The notes below the pieces were generated by a model. That model was not told the DNA's origin and ran no database searches. It saw only the letters and a list, made by a program, of their open reading frames with translations. Made by a program: the position numbers and the translations under genes. From Pseudoteredinibacter isoporae (GTDB lineage Bacteria > Pseudomonadota > Gammaproteobacteria > Pseudomonadales > Cellvibrionaceae), in contig NZ_JAAONY010000002.1 of assembly GCF_011602085.1 (NCBI RefSeq), positions 992,001 to 1,056,000 on the forward strand: 64,000 nucleotides of DNA, written 5' to 3'. The stretch's first letter is position 1; the number at the start of each line of letters is the position of its first letter. Of this stretch, positions 20,081 through 28,357 are shown one piece after another.

Positions 20081-21112
20081 ATGAGCAATTTATACAGCGT
20101 CGGCCTTGGCGTCGGCACTCAAAACCAAAACGGCGAGTGGCTGGAAGTATTTTACCCAGCCCCCCTGTTGAATGCCGATGCCAGCATGAACGATGCCCTG
20201 GCCGCCGCAGGCTATCAGGGTGGCAATGCTGCGATTGCACTGGACAACAGTGCCATGGCAAATCTGGCCAACGCGCTTAAAGGCGCCGGCCAGGAAGCTC
20301 AGGCCAAAATTGCCGAGCAACTCAGCAACAGTGAGCGCCCATTAGTGGTAACGGTATTAGCAGAGGATGGTTCCCCTGCGAGCACACCTGAGGCCTACCT
20401 GAAGCTGCATCTTATTTCCCACCGTTTGGTAAAACCACACGGTACTGATCTTTCCGGCATCTTCGGCCTGTTACCTAATGTGGCGTGGACCAATGAAGGC
20501 GCTATTGATCTGGCCGAACTGCCAGAACGTCAGCTGCAAGCCCGTCTGAAAGGCCAGCTGCTGGAAGTTTCCTGTGTCGACAAATTCCCGAAAATGACCA
20601 ACTACGTGGTACCGGCGGGTGTGCGTATCGCCCACACCGCGCGCGTGCGTCTGGGCGCTTACCTCGGCGAAGGCACCACCATCATGCACGAAGGCTTTGT
20701 GAACTTTAATGCAGGCACCGAAGGTCCAGGCATGATCGAAGGTCGTGTATCTGCGGGCGTTATGATCGGTGAAGGCTCCGATCTCGGTGGCAGCGCATCA
20801 ACCATGGGCACCCTCTCCGGTGGTGGCAATATGGTCATCTCAGTGGGCAAAGAGTGTCTGCTTGGCGCCAATGCGGGCATTGGTATTCCTTTAGGTGATC
20901 GCTGCACCGTGGAAGCTGGCTTGTACATTACCGCAGGGACCAAAGTGCAGTTACTCGACGATAAAGGCGAGCTGGTTGAAGAAATTAAAGCTCGTGATCT
21001 GGCAGGCAAGTCGGATCTGCTGTTCCGTCGCAACTCAAGCACAGGCGCTGTGGAATGTCGTACCAACAAAAACGCCATCGCCCTGAACGAAGAACTGCAC
21101 GCAAATAACTAA
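20081..21112 (+). CDS. dapD: 2,3,4,5-tetrahydropyridine-2,6-dicarboxylate N-succinyltransferase, long form
   Basis: 343 residues, matching the long Pseudomonas-type DapD rather than the ~274-residue E. coli type. The C-terminal half has the left-handed beta-helix with VRIAHTARVRLGAYLGEGTTIM and GGNMVISVGKECLLGANAGIGI. It makes N-succinyl-2-amino-6-oxopimelate, the substrate of DapC. An AGGAAA site precedes the ATG, and a hairpin terminator follows. Confidence 0.96.
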   Translation: MSNLYSVGLGVGTQNQNGEWLEVFYPAPLLNADASMNDALAAAGYQGGNAAIALDNSAMANLANALKGAGQEAQAKIAEQLSNSERPLVVTVLAEDGSPASTPEAYLKLHLISHRLVKPHGTDLSGIFGLLPNVAWTNEGAIDLAELPERQLQARLKGQLLEVSCVDKFPKMTNYVVPAGVRIAHTARVRLGAYLGEGTTIMHEGFVNFNAGTEGPGMIEGRVSAGVMIGEGSDLGGSASTMGTLSGGGNMVISVGKECLLGANAGIGIPLGDRCTVEAGLYITAGTKVQLLDDKGELVEEIKARDLAGKSDLLFRRNSSTGAVECRTNKNAIALNEELHANN

Positions 21113-21127
21113 GCCGCTTTTTATCAG

Positions 21128-21155
21128 AAGCCTCGGCGCCCTGGTGCTGAGGCTT
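21128..21155 (+). terminator. Probable terminator after dapD
   Basis: AAGCCTC (21128-21134) pairs with GAGGCTT (21149-21155), with inner GCGCC/GGTGC pairing, followed by ATTAAAA. The U-tract is poor, so it may only attenuate transcription into dapE. Confidence 0.5.
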
Positions 21156-21226
21156 ATTAAAAGCAGCACAATAAGACTGCACCGCCTGAGGCTTGATCCC
21201 GAGCCAATACCTAGCAAGAGAATATT

Positions 21227-22360
21227 ATGAGTCATTCCCCCACCCTTCAACTCGCCATGGATTTGATCAGCCGCCCTTCGGTAACCCCCGAAGACGAAGG
21301 TTGCCAGGCCCTGATGTGTGAACGCCTATCGGCATTGGGTTTTACCATCCATAATCTGCGCTTTGACGACGTGGATAATTTCTGGGCCATCCGAGGCGAC
21401 AGCGGCCCTATCTTCGCCTTCGCCGGGCACACCGATGTGGTTCCTACCGGGCCGGAAAGCAATTGGCAGCGCCCGCCTTTTGAGCCGGTCATTGAGAACG
21501 ATATGCTGTATGGTCGTGGCGCCGCCGATATGAAAGGCAGCCTCGCCGCCATGGTGGTCGCCGTCGAAAATTTTGTTGCCGCCCACCCTGACCATAACGG
21601 TCGTATCGCGTTTCTGATTACGTCTGACGAAGAAGGCCCAGCCATTAATGGCACCGTGAAAGTGGTTGAGTGGCTGGAAGAGCGAGAAGAAAAAATAACC
21701 TGGTGTCTGGTGGGCGAACCGTCCAGCACCCATCAAGTAGGCGACGTGATTAAAAACGGTCGCCGTGGCTCACTGGGTTGCGAACTGAAGGTGAAAGGTA
21801 TTCAGGGACACGTTGCCTACCCTCATCTGGCACGCAACCCGATTCATCAGGCAGCCCCGGCACTGGCCGAGCTGGCCGCCGAAGAATGGGATCAGGGTAA
21901 CGACTTTTTCCCAGCCACCAGCTTTCAAATTTCCAATATGAATGGCGGTACCGGAGCAACCAATGTAATTCCGGGTGATGTTGATGTTGTATTTAACTTC
22001 CGCTTTTCGACCGAACTGAACGAAGAACAACTGCGTCAGCGCAGCGAAGCGATTCTCGATAAGCATCAACTGGAATATGACATTAACTGGAAGCTCAGTG
22101 GCCATCCGTTTTTAACCCCGGAAGGGCCATTGGTTGACGCCGCTGTCAGCGCGATTAAAGCGGTGTGTGATATCGATACCGAACTGTCTACCGCAGGCGG
22201 CACCTCGGATGGTCGTTTTATCGCACCGACAGGTGCCCAGGTGCTTGAACTCGGCCCGGTAAATGCCACCATTCACAAAGTCGACGAATGCGTTTGCGCC
22301 AGCGACCTGGACAAATTGCAGGAAGTGTATCAGGGAATTCTGAAAAATCTGCTGACCTAA
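21227..22360 (+). CDS. dapE: Succinyl-diaminopimelate desuccinylase DapE
   Basis: 377 residues, M20 metallopeptidase fold. Di-zinc ligands are visible: H68 and D70 in [10 protein letters not shown], an aspartate in [10 protein letters not shown] and glutamates in TSDEEGP. It releases succinate from N-succinyl-LL-DAP, the step after DapC. An AAGAGAATATT stretch precedes the ATG. The cluster thus supplies three succinylase-branch enzymes. Confidence 0.97.
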   Translation: MSHSPTLQLAMDLISRPSVTPEDEGCQALMCERLSALGFTIHNLRFDDVDNFWAIRGDSGPIFAFAGHTDVVPTGPESNWQRPPFEPVIENDMLYGRGAADMKGSLAAMVVAVENFVAAHPDHNGRIAFLITSDEEGPAINGTVKVVEWLEEREEKITWCLVGEPSSTHQVGDVIKNGRRGSLGCELKVKGIQGHVAYPHLARNPIHQAAPALAELAAEEWDQGNDFFPATSFQISNMNGGTGATNVIPGDVDVVFNFRFSTELNEEQLRQRSEAILDKHQLEYDINWKLSGHPFLTPEGPLVDAAVSAIKAVCDIDTELSTAGGTSDGRFIAPTGAQVLELGPVNATIHKVDECVCASDLDKLQEVYQGILKNLLT

Positions 22361-22372
22361 AACCGCCCTTCC

Positions 22373-22425
22373 AAGCCATCAGTGATGAGCCACCCCAAAA
22401 CCTGGGAGCTTGCCGCTGATGGTTT
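22373..22425 (+). terminator. Weak terminator-like inverted repeat after dapE
   Basis: AGCCATCAG and CTGATGGTT face each other across about 35 nt, followed by TTCTCC. The long loop and poor U-tract make this uncertain. Confidence 0.3.
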
Positions 22426-22465
22426 CTCCTCGACCAAACATCATAAGAATTTATGAATTTTTCGA

Positions 22466-22499
22466 CTGTAACATAGCAGTCATATTCTAAGCCTATATT
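22466..22499 (+). promoter_or_regulatory. PHO-box-like promoter ahead of the 65-aa gene
   Basis: CTGTAAC-ATAG-CAGTCAT (22466-22483) matches the two 7-bp direct repeats and A/T-rich 4-bp spacer of the PhoB site (CTGTCAT-N4-CTGTCAT) at 11 of 14 repeat positions. A TATATT -10 follows after exactly 10 bp, the geometry of PhoB-activated promoters in which the PHO box replaces the -35. Regulation by PhoB is inference. Confidence 0.5.
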
Positions 22500-22533
22500 A
22501 GCCAGCATCGAGATTGAGACAGGAAAGAGAACG

Positions 22534-22731
22534 ATGTCTGAGCAAGAGGCCAAACAGCCAAACGCCAAGGTAATTCCTTTTCCCCGTCGCAATTTCCATG
22601 GTGCCGCCATCATCGAAGATGATGGTACGGAAACGCCAATCACCGAGGCCATGGTTGATGAAGCGATTGATCGCCTTATTAATTATTTGCCCAACTGGCT
22701 ACATCCATTATCGGCACCCGTGAATTCTTAG
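22534..22731 (+). CDS. Hypothetical 65-aa protein
   Basis: Begins MSEQEAKQPNAKVIPFPRRN after a good AGGAAAGAG ribosome-binding site. It is soluble and mildly acidic, with a basic proline-containing patch near residue 15 and a predicted amphipathic helix (EAMVDEAIDRLINYL, about 38-54). There is no signal peptide or membrane segment and I do not recognise the family. It stands alone between dapE and the convergent pdxB, behind a promoter that looks PhoB-dependent, so a phosphate-starvation role is possible. Confidence 0.7.
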   Translation: MSEQEAKQPNAKVIPFPRRNFHGAAIIEDDGTETPITEAMVDEAIDRLINYLPNWLHPLSAPVNS

Positions 22732-22789
22732 GTAGGCGTACATCACCTATTTGAGTGCAGGCAGTACCAGTTTTAAACTCTCCTCATAC

Positions 22790-23950
22790 TTATTGGGAAA
22801 ATCCCAAGGCGGCTAGGCTATGTTCTAGTCGCTGCTTTTCTTTTTCTGGCAATAAAACATCATTTGCTAAACGAAAGTGAAAAAACTCCCGGCGTTTAGG
22901 ATAGTGTTTGCGCAAGCGATCAAACTCACGTGCAAACCCGTTCGGATTTTCTTTCATTGCGGCTCGCAAACGCGAGTCATCAGCTTTTATGTCATAGCAA
23001 TGGGGAATCAATTGCTGAAGCGCTTCAAACGCCGTAGCCCCTTTTACATCAGAGATAGCCTGCACCTGTTCAACAATACTTTTTCCGGCCGTCAACGTTT
23101 GCCCTAAATGCTCCGCGAGACTGCCGGCGATCATTTGCGTTCCTTTTACTTTGCCGTCATAGCTGTAACCGGCAATATGAGGTGTCGCGATATTGACGAA
23201 AGGTAACAGATCGGCGTGGATATTGGGTTCATCCTGCCAGACATCCAATACCGTGAAGAGGTCCGCCTTGCTCTTTAGACGGTCCAGCAGAGCCCGGTTA
23301 TCCAAACAGTCCCCTCGGCCGCAATTGAGCAACACCGAACCCGATCTCAGCTGAGCAATTTCGGCTTCGCCTATCATTTGATAGCTTGGCGCCGGACCAC
23401 TATGGCTCAGAGGCGCATGCATGGAAACGATATCGCAGCTTAAAACCTCGTCCAGGCTGCACAACACCGGGTAACGATCCTGTTCAATAAGTGGATCGAA
23501 GCCACAGCATTCCACCCCCAACTCACTGGCACGCCGGTACAGAGCCGAACCGACATTGCCCATACCGATAATGCCCAGTCGTTTGCCCTGCCAGTCACAG
23601 CCAAGATGAGACAATGCAGCAAACACATATTCCACCACGGAATTGGCATTGCAGGCAGGCGCATTGGCATAAGCAATGCCACGTTTATCCAGATACTCCG
23701 TATCGATATGATCCATACCAATCGTGCAGCTTCCCACAAAACGTACCGGGCTGTTTGCTAACAATGCTTCGTTCACTTGACTTACCGATCGAACAATAAG
23801 TGCATCAACATCCGTGACATCTTCTGCACAGATTTCTCGCCCGGCTTTAAATCGCAGTTCACCCTGCGCTTTGCCGTCAACCCCGGATTGAACAAACTCG
23901 GAAAAATAGTGCTCGGCCATGGGAATATTTTCATCGAGCAGAATAATCAC
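22790..23950 (-). CDS. pdxB: Erythronate-4-phosphate dehydrogenase PdxB
   Basis: 386 residues of the D-2-hydroxyacid dehydrogenase family. It has the NAD-binding GIIGMGNVGSALYRRA, the substrate arginine region LLNCGRGDCLDN, the late catalytic histidine in ATPHIAGYS, and the extra C-terminal domain specific to PdxB. It oxidises 4-phosphoerythronate in pyridoxal phosphate synthesis. Its start overlaps the xni stop by 4 bp. Confidence 0.95.
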   Translation of the reverse strand: MIILLDENIPMAEHYFSEFVQSGVDGKAQGELRFKAGREICAEDVTDVDALIVRSVSQVNEALLANSPVRFVGSCTIGMDHIDTEYLDKRGIAYANAPACNANSVVEYVFAALSHLGCDWQGKRLGIIGMGNVGSALYRRASELGVECCGFDPLIEQDRYPVLCSLDEVLSCDIVSMHAPLSHSGPAPSYQMIGEAEIAQLRSGSVLLNCGRGDCLDNRALLDRLKSKADLFTVLDVWQDEPNIHADLLPFVNIATPHIAGYSYDGKVKGTQMIAGSLAEHLGQTLTAGKSIVEQVQAISDVKGATAFEALQQLIPHCYDIKADDSRLRAAMKENPNGFAREFDRLRKHYPKRREFFHFRLANDVLLPEKEKQRLEHSLAALGFSQ

Positions 23951-24849
23951 ACATTTTCTCCAAACACTTTATTCACGCGACTGGCCAGTCGGGAAAAACC
24001 CTGTTCGGCACAAAATGCTTCCAATGCATCGATATCCGCTGTTCGCCAGTCCAAATCGTTTATTGAATCCACTAAGGGAATATCACAAACAATGGTTGCC
24101 AGGGTTTTTGCCATGGCCACCTGCTCAAGGTGCTCTTCCAGTTTACTGCCCAGGCCTTTTGCGCCCCTGAGTTTCATATCTTGCAGGGCTTCCAGATTGG
24201 CGTAGATGCCTTTCACACTGCCGTAGGCCTGTAAGAGCGCTGCTGCCGTTTTGGCACCAATTCCAGGCACTCCCGGAATGTCATCGATAGAATCACCAAC
24301 CAAAGCCAGATAGTCTGCCATGGCCTCTGGCGGCACGCCCCATTTTTCCTCGATGTCTGGCGCGTAGCTCTTAAGGTCTTTGGCGAAGTCCCAGAGATAA
24401 TCCTGCTCCCTTCGAATGAGCTGACCAAGATCTTTGTCACGACTCAGGATAGCAACCGGCTGCTTGCTGCGTTTGGCAAGCTGCATCAAACTGCCAATTA
24501 AATCATCCGCCTCGTAGCGTGTTGAACCAAAACAGGGAATGCCCATCAGTTCGGCGATTTCTCGACAAGCATCAAGCTGGTACGCCAGGGAATCATCGGG
24601 CAAGGCTCGACTGGCTTTGTAATCCGGATATATGTCTTCTCGAAACCCCTGCCCTAAACTTTCATCGAAACACAAGCCCAAACGTTTGGGGCCATATTGC
24701 TCTTTCAGTTTTAACAGGAAGGTAGCAAAACCATAAACCGCTTCAGTTGAGTAACCATTGCGCGCCGTCCAATTGGGGGGCAGAGAAAAATAATATTGAA
24801 AAATATAAATCGAGGCATCAATCAAACACGTCGCCGCTAGAGGCTTCAT
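23947..24849 (-). CDS. xni: 5'-3' exonuclease-family protein (Xni/ExoIX-like)
   Basis: 300 residues with the 5'-nuclease fold of the Pol I N-terminal domain. Acidic metal-binding clusters include LIDASIYIF (D11), CFDES, YEADDLIG and SRDKDLGQL, and a helix-3-turn region PGVPGIGAKTAAALL follows. It is predicted to be a flap endonuclease or exonuclease acting in DNA repair. Overlaps of 4 bp on both sides put it in an operon with epmC and pdxB. Confidence 0.85.
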   Translation of the reverse strand: MKPLAATCLIDASIYIFQYYFSLPPNWTARNGYSTEAVYGFATFLLKLKEQYGPKRLGLCFDESLGQGFREDIYPDYKASRALPDDSLAYQLDACREIAELMGIPCFGSTRYEADDLIGSLMQLAKRSKQPVAILSRDKDLGQLIRREQDYLWDFAKDLKSYAPDIEEKWGVPPEAMADYLALVGDSIDDIPGVPGIGAKTAAALLQAYGSVKGIYANLEALQDMKLRGAKGLGSKLEEHLEQVAMAKTLATIVCDIPLVDSINDLDWRTADIDALEAFCAEQGFSRLASRVNKVFGENV

Positions 24850-25436
24850 CGCACATCTTCCAGAGTATAGCTGCTGACATCGCAGGCAGGTGGCAAGCCG
24901 GAATCATCAGAACACGAAGTACCGTAAAATGCACTAAGGGCCGCAATCAACGTCACGCTGCGTTCGTTCAAACGGCCCTGGCAGTAGGCTTGCAGCTCCT
25001 GATAAATACGCTGACAAAACTCGGCGCTGGGCATCAAACCCGCTTCGGCATTATCCGCACTCACCCGAAATGGAAAGCCCGCCGCTCGGGATAAGATACA
25101 TTCCAAAGCCTGGGGCCTGGCTTCAACCTTTTCAAACTCAGCCTGCTGCTCCAGGCTGCGTCCATCGGGGGCATACCAATAGCCGTAGTCTTCCTGTTGG
25201 CGGCGCGCTTCCCCCGCGACCAACCAATGGGCAATTTCGTGCAGGCCACTGGCGTAATAGTCTTGTGTAAAATAAATTCGGTGGTGAGGGTGATCCTGAT
25301 CCGCAACTTGATACAGCGGTTCTTCCGCACCGCCAATCAATACGGTGTTATGACTTTCTTGAAAGCATGCATTAAATACTGCAATAAGATCCTCACAGCG
25401 ATGCGAGGTTTCCGCAGTCGTTTCCAGACAACTCAT
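24846..25436 (-). CDS. epmC: Elongation factor P hydroxylase EpmC (YfcM)
   Basis: 196 residues from the ATG at 25436 (MSCLETTAETSHRCEDL), which overlaps the upstream stop as ATGA; an in-frame GTG at 25460 is less likely. The HEIAHW metal motif (GLHEIAHWLVAGEAR) and YGYWYAPDGR are diagnostic of YfcM. The family hydroxylates the beta-lysylated lysine of EF-P after EpmA and EpmB act, so those genes should exist elsewhere in the genome. Translationally coupled to its neighbours. Confidence 0.9.
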   Translation of the reverse strand: MSCLETTAETSHRCEDLIAVFNACFQESHNTVLIGGAEEPLYQVADQDHPHHRIYFTQDYYASGLHEIAHWLVAGEARRQQEDYGYWYAPDGRSLEQQAEFEKVEARPQALECILSRAAGFPFRVSADNAEAGLMPSAEFCQRIYQELQAYCQGRLNERSVTLIAALSAFYGTSCSDDSGLPPACDVSSYTLEDVR

Positions 25437-25888
25437 TCGGCCACACACTCCACCTGACACAAATGCTGGAAATAGGCTTCGCTGAGAAATTCCCGGCCTG
25501 CCAGCAAATGTTCCAGATACCAGCGCGCGGGTTTAAGGTCTTCCTGAATCATGGCTTTGTTGGCCACATAGACCCAGGCGTTAATCGGACCCTCACTGCT
25601 ATGAACCGTAAAAATATCCCGGCTGTACAGACGCGGTGTGCCCTCGAAAGGGTCCATTTTCAGGATCTGCCGTTCGTCACACAGGCGATAGGCTACGCCT
25701 TCCACCACACTGCCCTGGCGGAAGCCAATATTGGCATAGGATCGATGGGGCGCATCCGCTGCACGCTTGTTAAAAAGCAGTTCGGCCTGCTCCAGCCTGG
25801 CGGGGATCGCCTGATCGAATTCCAGGCCCCGTGTACGCATACGCTCAGGGTTCATATTGGAGCCGTAAGCAAAATAATAACTGTTCAA
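25433..25888 (-). CDS. Gamma-glutamylcyclotransferase-family protein
   Basis: 151 residues. The N-terminal YYFAYGSNMNPERM phosphate-binding-type loop and Glu82 in MDPFEGTP are the landmarks of the GGCT fold. It is predicted to cleave a gamma-glutamyl amine or peptide to release 5-oxoproline; the substrate cannot be told from sequence. First gene of the four-gene run leading to epmC, xni and pdxB, with a divergent gene upstream. Confidence 0.85.
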   Translation of the reverse strand: MNSYYFAYGSNMNPERMRTRGLEFDQAIPARLEQAELLFNKRAADAPHRSYANIGFRQGSVVEGVAYRLCDERQILKMDPFEGTPRLYSRDIFTVHSSEGPINAWVYVANKAMIQEDLKPARWYLEHLLAGREFLSEAYFQHLCQVECVAE

Positions 25889-25916
25889 ATTTCAGCCCGA
25901 TCTATCAAAATAAAAC

Positions 25917-26005
25917 CACTATATATAGTGAAGGTGAACCGTTTAAAAAATATTTTGTCAAAATGTTGTACTTATGCCAATCTAGCTATACTTTATATAG
26001 TAAGG
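25917..26005. repeat. 14-bp palindrome and a partial second copy in an A/T-rich divergent promoter region
   Basis: CACTATATATAGTG (25917-25930) is a perfect palindrome followed by AAGG. A related ACTTTATATAGTAAGG (25990-26005) overlaps a candidate -10 TATACT (25987-25992) with TTGTAC 15 bp upstream. Two similar dyads across a divergent promoter suggest an operator pair; no regulator is identified. Confidence 0.4.
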
Positions 26006-26011
26006 ATTTTA

Positions 26012-26080
26012 ATGGCACCCCGTAAATGCCTTATACATTGGCCCGTTTTAAACGCCAGTGGGAATTTTACGCCAATTTGA
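26012..26080 (+). CDS. Possible 22-aa leader reading frame
   Basis: ATG with an AAGGATTTTA upstream site opens a 22-codon frame (MAPRKCLIHWPVLNASGNFT then PI) that stops 78 bp before the next gene. It is short and without recognisable features; it may simply be chance or the 5' leader of the downstream gene. Confidence 0.2.
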   Translation: MAPRKCLIHWPVLNASGNFTPI

Positions 26081-26158
26081 GTGCCATATAATAATAAGCC
26101 TGCTCTGAAACTGGAGTGGGCACCCCAAGCTGCCAAAACCCAGAAGGGAGGTAGTCGC

Positions 26159-26866
26159 ATGAAGACCACGGAAAATCGCTCTAAAACCAAGGGCAATGTC
26201 ATCGATTTGTTCACGGGCCAGAAATACGCGCCTGAGGACAGCACCCGCTTTATACGCCTCGCACCGGAACTCGACGGTCTGGAAATGCTGTACAGCAATG
26301 ACGCCAGCCCGGACAAGCTGTTCAGCCTGAAGGTTCTGTGCTGGGGTTTAAGGGCCAATGGCGATGTTGTCGGCTTGGTGCCCTGGCTCAATGACATCGT
26401 TGCCTGCATCGACATCAAGGACCCCCTCAATGGTCAATGGGAGGGTTACTACGATCCAGGCGTCGACGAAGTGTTTTACGATGCCCCAATTCACAAAATT
26501 GTCGAGCTGGAAACCGCTGCTGAGTATTACGACTACGAAGCCGCCGAACTCAATGGCGAGTTCAGTATCCAGGAAATCCCCGACACCATCGGCACCCACG
26601 CGGTGCTGGCGGACAAAACCTATGAAAATATTACCCTGACCGAGGTGATTAGCTGGCGCCTCTACGGCGATGGCAAGGTATCCGGTATGGTTGCGGACGA
26701 GTCTGAAGTGGTCAGCACCCCGGTGCTGCCAGGTGACGAATGCCTGTATCAGGTTCAGAGCCGGGAAGAGTTCCGTTACTTCTTTCAGCACCAGATCGCC
26801 AATCGCATCAAAGCTGAAGACCCGGAAGCACTGGCTGCAATATCCATCCTGGTCGAAGAAAAGTAA
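26159..26866 (+). CDS. Conserved-looking hypothetical protein, 235 aa
   Basis: Starts MKTTENRSKTKGNVIDLFTG behind a strong GGGAGG site; an upstream GTG frame (26081) lacks one. The protein is acidic, soluble and has no signal peptide or membrane segment. It is rich in aspartate and tyrosine, with a segment YYDPGVDEVFYDAPIHKI near 90-110. I do not recognise the family. A run of paired hairpins follows, so it appears to be a single-gene unit. Confidence 0.75.
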   Translation: MKTTENRSKTKGNVIDLFTGQKYAPEDSTRFIRLAPELDGLEMLYSNDASPDKLFSLKVLCWGLRANGDVVGLVPWLNDIVACIDIKDPLNGQWEGYYDPGVDEVFYDAPIHKIVELETAAEYYDYEAAELNGEFSIQEIPDTIGTHAVLADKTYENITLTEVISWRLYGDGKVSGMVADESEVVSTPVLPGDECLYQVQSREEFRYFFQHQIANRIKAEDPEALAAISILVEEK

Positions 26867-26885
26867 GACCAGGATTTAAATCCAA

Positions 26886-26925
26886 ACTTGCCTTGAGCAA
26901 GTCATCCGGCAGGCCCCCGCCTGCC
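26886..26925 (+). terminator. Tandem hairpins at the end of the 235-aa gene
   Basis: ACTTGC-CTTGA-GCAAGT (26886-26902) is followed by GGCAGGC-CCCC-GCCTGCC (26908-26925) and then a pyrimidine-rich GCCCATCTCTTTTCT. The second stem is strong; its U-tract begins late. It lies between convergent genes and may work for either. Confidence 0.5.
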
Positions 26926-26959
26926 GCCCATCTCTTTTCTCTGTCAGTTTTAGCCCCGT

Positions 26960-27229
26960 TTAGTCCGCACCCTTGCGTATCCAGTAGTGATATTCATTGG
27001 CCTTCTCACCCTGACCTTCCAACTGTTTAATCAGCTCATGTCCCAGAAAGGAACAAAATTTGGGTATATCACGTGTGGTTGAAGGATCGGTTGCAAGTAC
27101 TTGTAATACCTGACCTTCCTGACATTCACGCACCTGTTTGTGGAGCATCATAACCGGCTCGGGGCAGAGTAAACCCCGGGCATCCAGTGTCGAGTCAACC
27201 ATTATTGATTCATTGTTCGTCGCCGTCAT
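26960..27229 (-). CDS. tusA: Sulfur carrier protein TusA
   Basis: 89 residues with the signature [17 protein letters not shown]; Cys22 is the persulfide carrier. TusA passes sulfur from IscS to the TusBCD-TusE relay for 2-thiolation of tRNA uridine 34. The start may be this ATG or one nine codons later (MVDSTLD). It is a single-gene unit, convergent with the 235-aa gene. Confidence 0.93.
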   Translation of the reverse strand: MTATNNESIMVDSTLDARGLLCPEPVMMLHKQVRECQEGQVLQVLATDPSTTRDIPKFCSFLGHELIKQLEGQGEKANEYHYWIRKGAD

Positions 27230-27363
27230 TGTGCTGATTCTGTACCTTCTTGTTGCTTCGTCATCCGATATACGGCATCTATTTTAACAGCGAAAGTAGC
27301 CTTGTGGACTACACTGTTATTGAGATTTGTCGCTGAGCAGTCAGCGAAGAGTGAGGATGTATT

Positions 27364-27768
27364 TTGTCTCTACTGAAAGATTTAACCATAAACCGTCCAG
27401 ATATTTTTAGCCGTCACAGCCTGGAATTAAGCTTCAAGTTGCTACGCCATCGAGACCCATCCCTGGCTCTCGAAGTACAGAATGTTATGGCCGGAAAGAC
27501 CAATGATGCCCCATCAGCCCGCACCTTGCCGCCACATTTGAGCCGCAGCTGTGAGTTCTTTATGGTGGCCATTGATCCTGTTGTGGTTGGGCAAATCATC
27601 TCTTCGTTGACCCTCATCGGCCGCAACATCATCGAGCAGAACAATGTGCGACCAAGCCGCAAGGCCATTATTCTCTCCTTACTCGAAGAATGGATGGGTC
27701 TGGTCGAGTGGTTGATCAGCGAATCCGAGCAACATTTACCGGCTGCCAACGCTACCCATTCCGCCTGA
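27364..27768 (+). CDS. Hypothetical protein, 134 aa
   Basis: Begins at TTG (MSLLKDLTINRPDIFSRHSL), the first possible start after an in-frame TGA, with GAGGAT upstream. Predicted mostly helical and soluble. A mildly hydrophobic helix DPVVVGQIISSLTLIGRNII lies in the middle. I do not recognise the family. It precedes the ABM-domain gene by 33 bp and may be cotranscribed. Confidence 0.65.
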   Translation: MSLLKDLTINRPDIFSRHSLELSFKLLRHRDPSLALEVQNVMAGKTNDAPSARTLPPHLSRSCEFFMVAIDPVVVGQIISSLTLIGRNIIEQNNVRPSRKAIILSLLEEWMGLVEWLISESEQHLPAANATHSA

Positions 27769-27801
27769 GATTGCGTACCATCTTGATTTTAAGCAGTCTG
27801 G

Positions 27802-28092
27802 ATGCCCACCATGATCCATGTATTAATCGAGCGCCATATCGGCACTGACCTTGAATCCACCTACGAAGCTATGGCCCGCTCCACCCTGCAGGGTGCCTAC
27901 CAGGCCGCCGGCTTTATTAATGGTGAAACCTTTTACGATATGAATAATCATCGCCATCACTATGTGCTGAGTAAATGGCGAACCTTGAGCGACTGGCAAC
28001 GCTGGTTTCACAGTGATCAACGTCGCGAAATGATAGGCCAGCTGAGTGCCGTGCTGGACGGTCCCGAAAAAATTACGCTGCTGGAAAACTAG
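27802..28092 (+). CDS. Antibiotic biosynthesis monooxygenase (ABM)-domain protein
   Basis: 96 residues, matching the ferredoxin-like ABM fold: IHVLIERHI at the first strand, a helix with MARSTLQGAYQAAGFINGETF, then HYVLSKWRTLSDWQRWFHS. Family members range from monooxygenases to heme-degrading enzymes and small stress proteins; the substrate is unknown. The start may instead be the ATG three codons on (MIHV). Confidence 0.8.
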   Translation: MPTMIHVLIERHIGTDLESTYEAMARSTLQGAYQAAGFINGETFYDMNNHRHHYVLSKWRTLSDWQRWFHSDQRREMIGQLSAVLDGPEKITLLEN

Positions 28093-28116
28093 GCATTAGA
28101 GACATAAAGCGAAATG

Positions 28117-28145
28117 CAAAAGAGATGGGCTATAAACCCATCTCT
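28117..28145 (-). terminator. Terminator after yheU, enclosing its stop codon
   Basis: On the minus strand AGAGATGGG-tttatag-CCCATCTCT is followed by TTTTGC. The yheU TAG lies at the end of the loop, so the last codons form the 5' arm. It also separates the convergent ABM gene. Confidence 0.6.
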
Positions 28146-28357
28146 CTGGCTTGCTGGGGCGTCAACAGATTGATCGACTCTGTCGGCTCATCGAAACACA
28201 GCAGCAATTCACCATTCTTTAACTGATGACGTAACTGCTCCAACTTCCTTTCCAAACTGACTTCCTGTTCACCGTAATCAGTGCCTTCACGCAAGACAAA
28301 AGACTCTAGCACAGCGTCTAGAGTCTCAGCTGCCAATTGCTGATAAGGAATGATCAC
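28130..28357 (-). CDS. yheU: YheU-family protein (UPF0270)
   Basis: 75 residues. The central ESFVLREGTDYGEQEVSLE closely follows E. coli YheU (LIESFVLREGTDYGEHE as I recall it). Small, acidic, cytoplasmic; function unknown. Its start overlaps the stop of the methyltransferase gene by 4 bp, so the two are coupled. Confidence 0.9.
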   Translation of the reverse strand: MIIPYQQLAAETLDAVLESFVLREGTDYGEQEVSLERKLEQLRHQLKNGELLLCFDEPTESINLLTPQQAREMGL

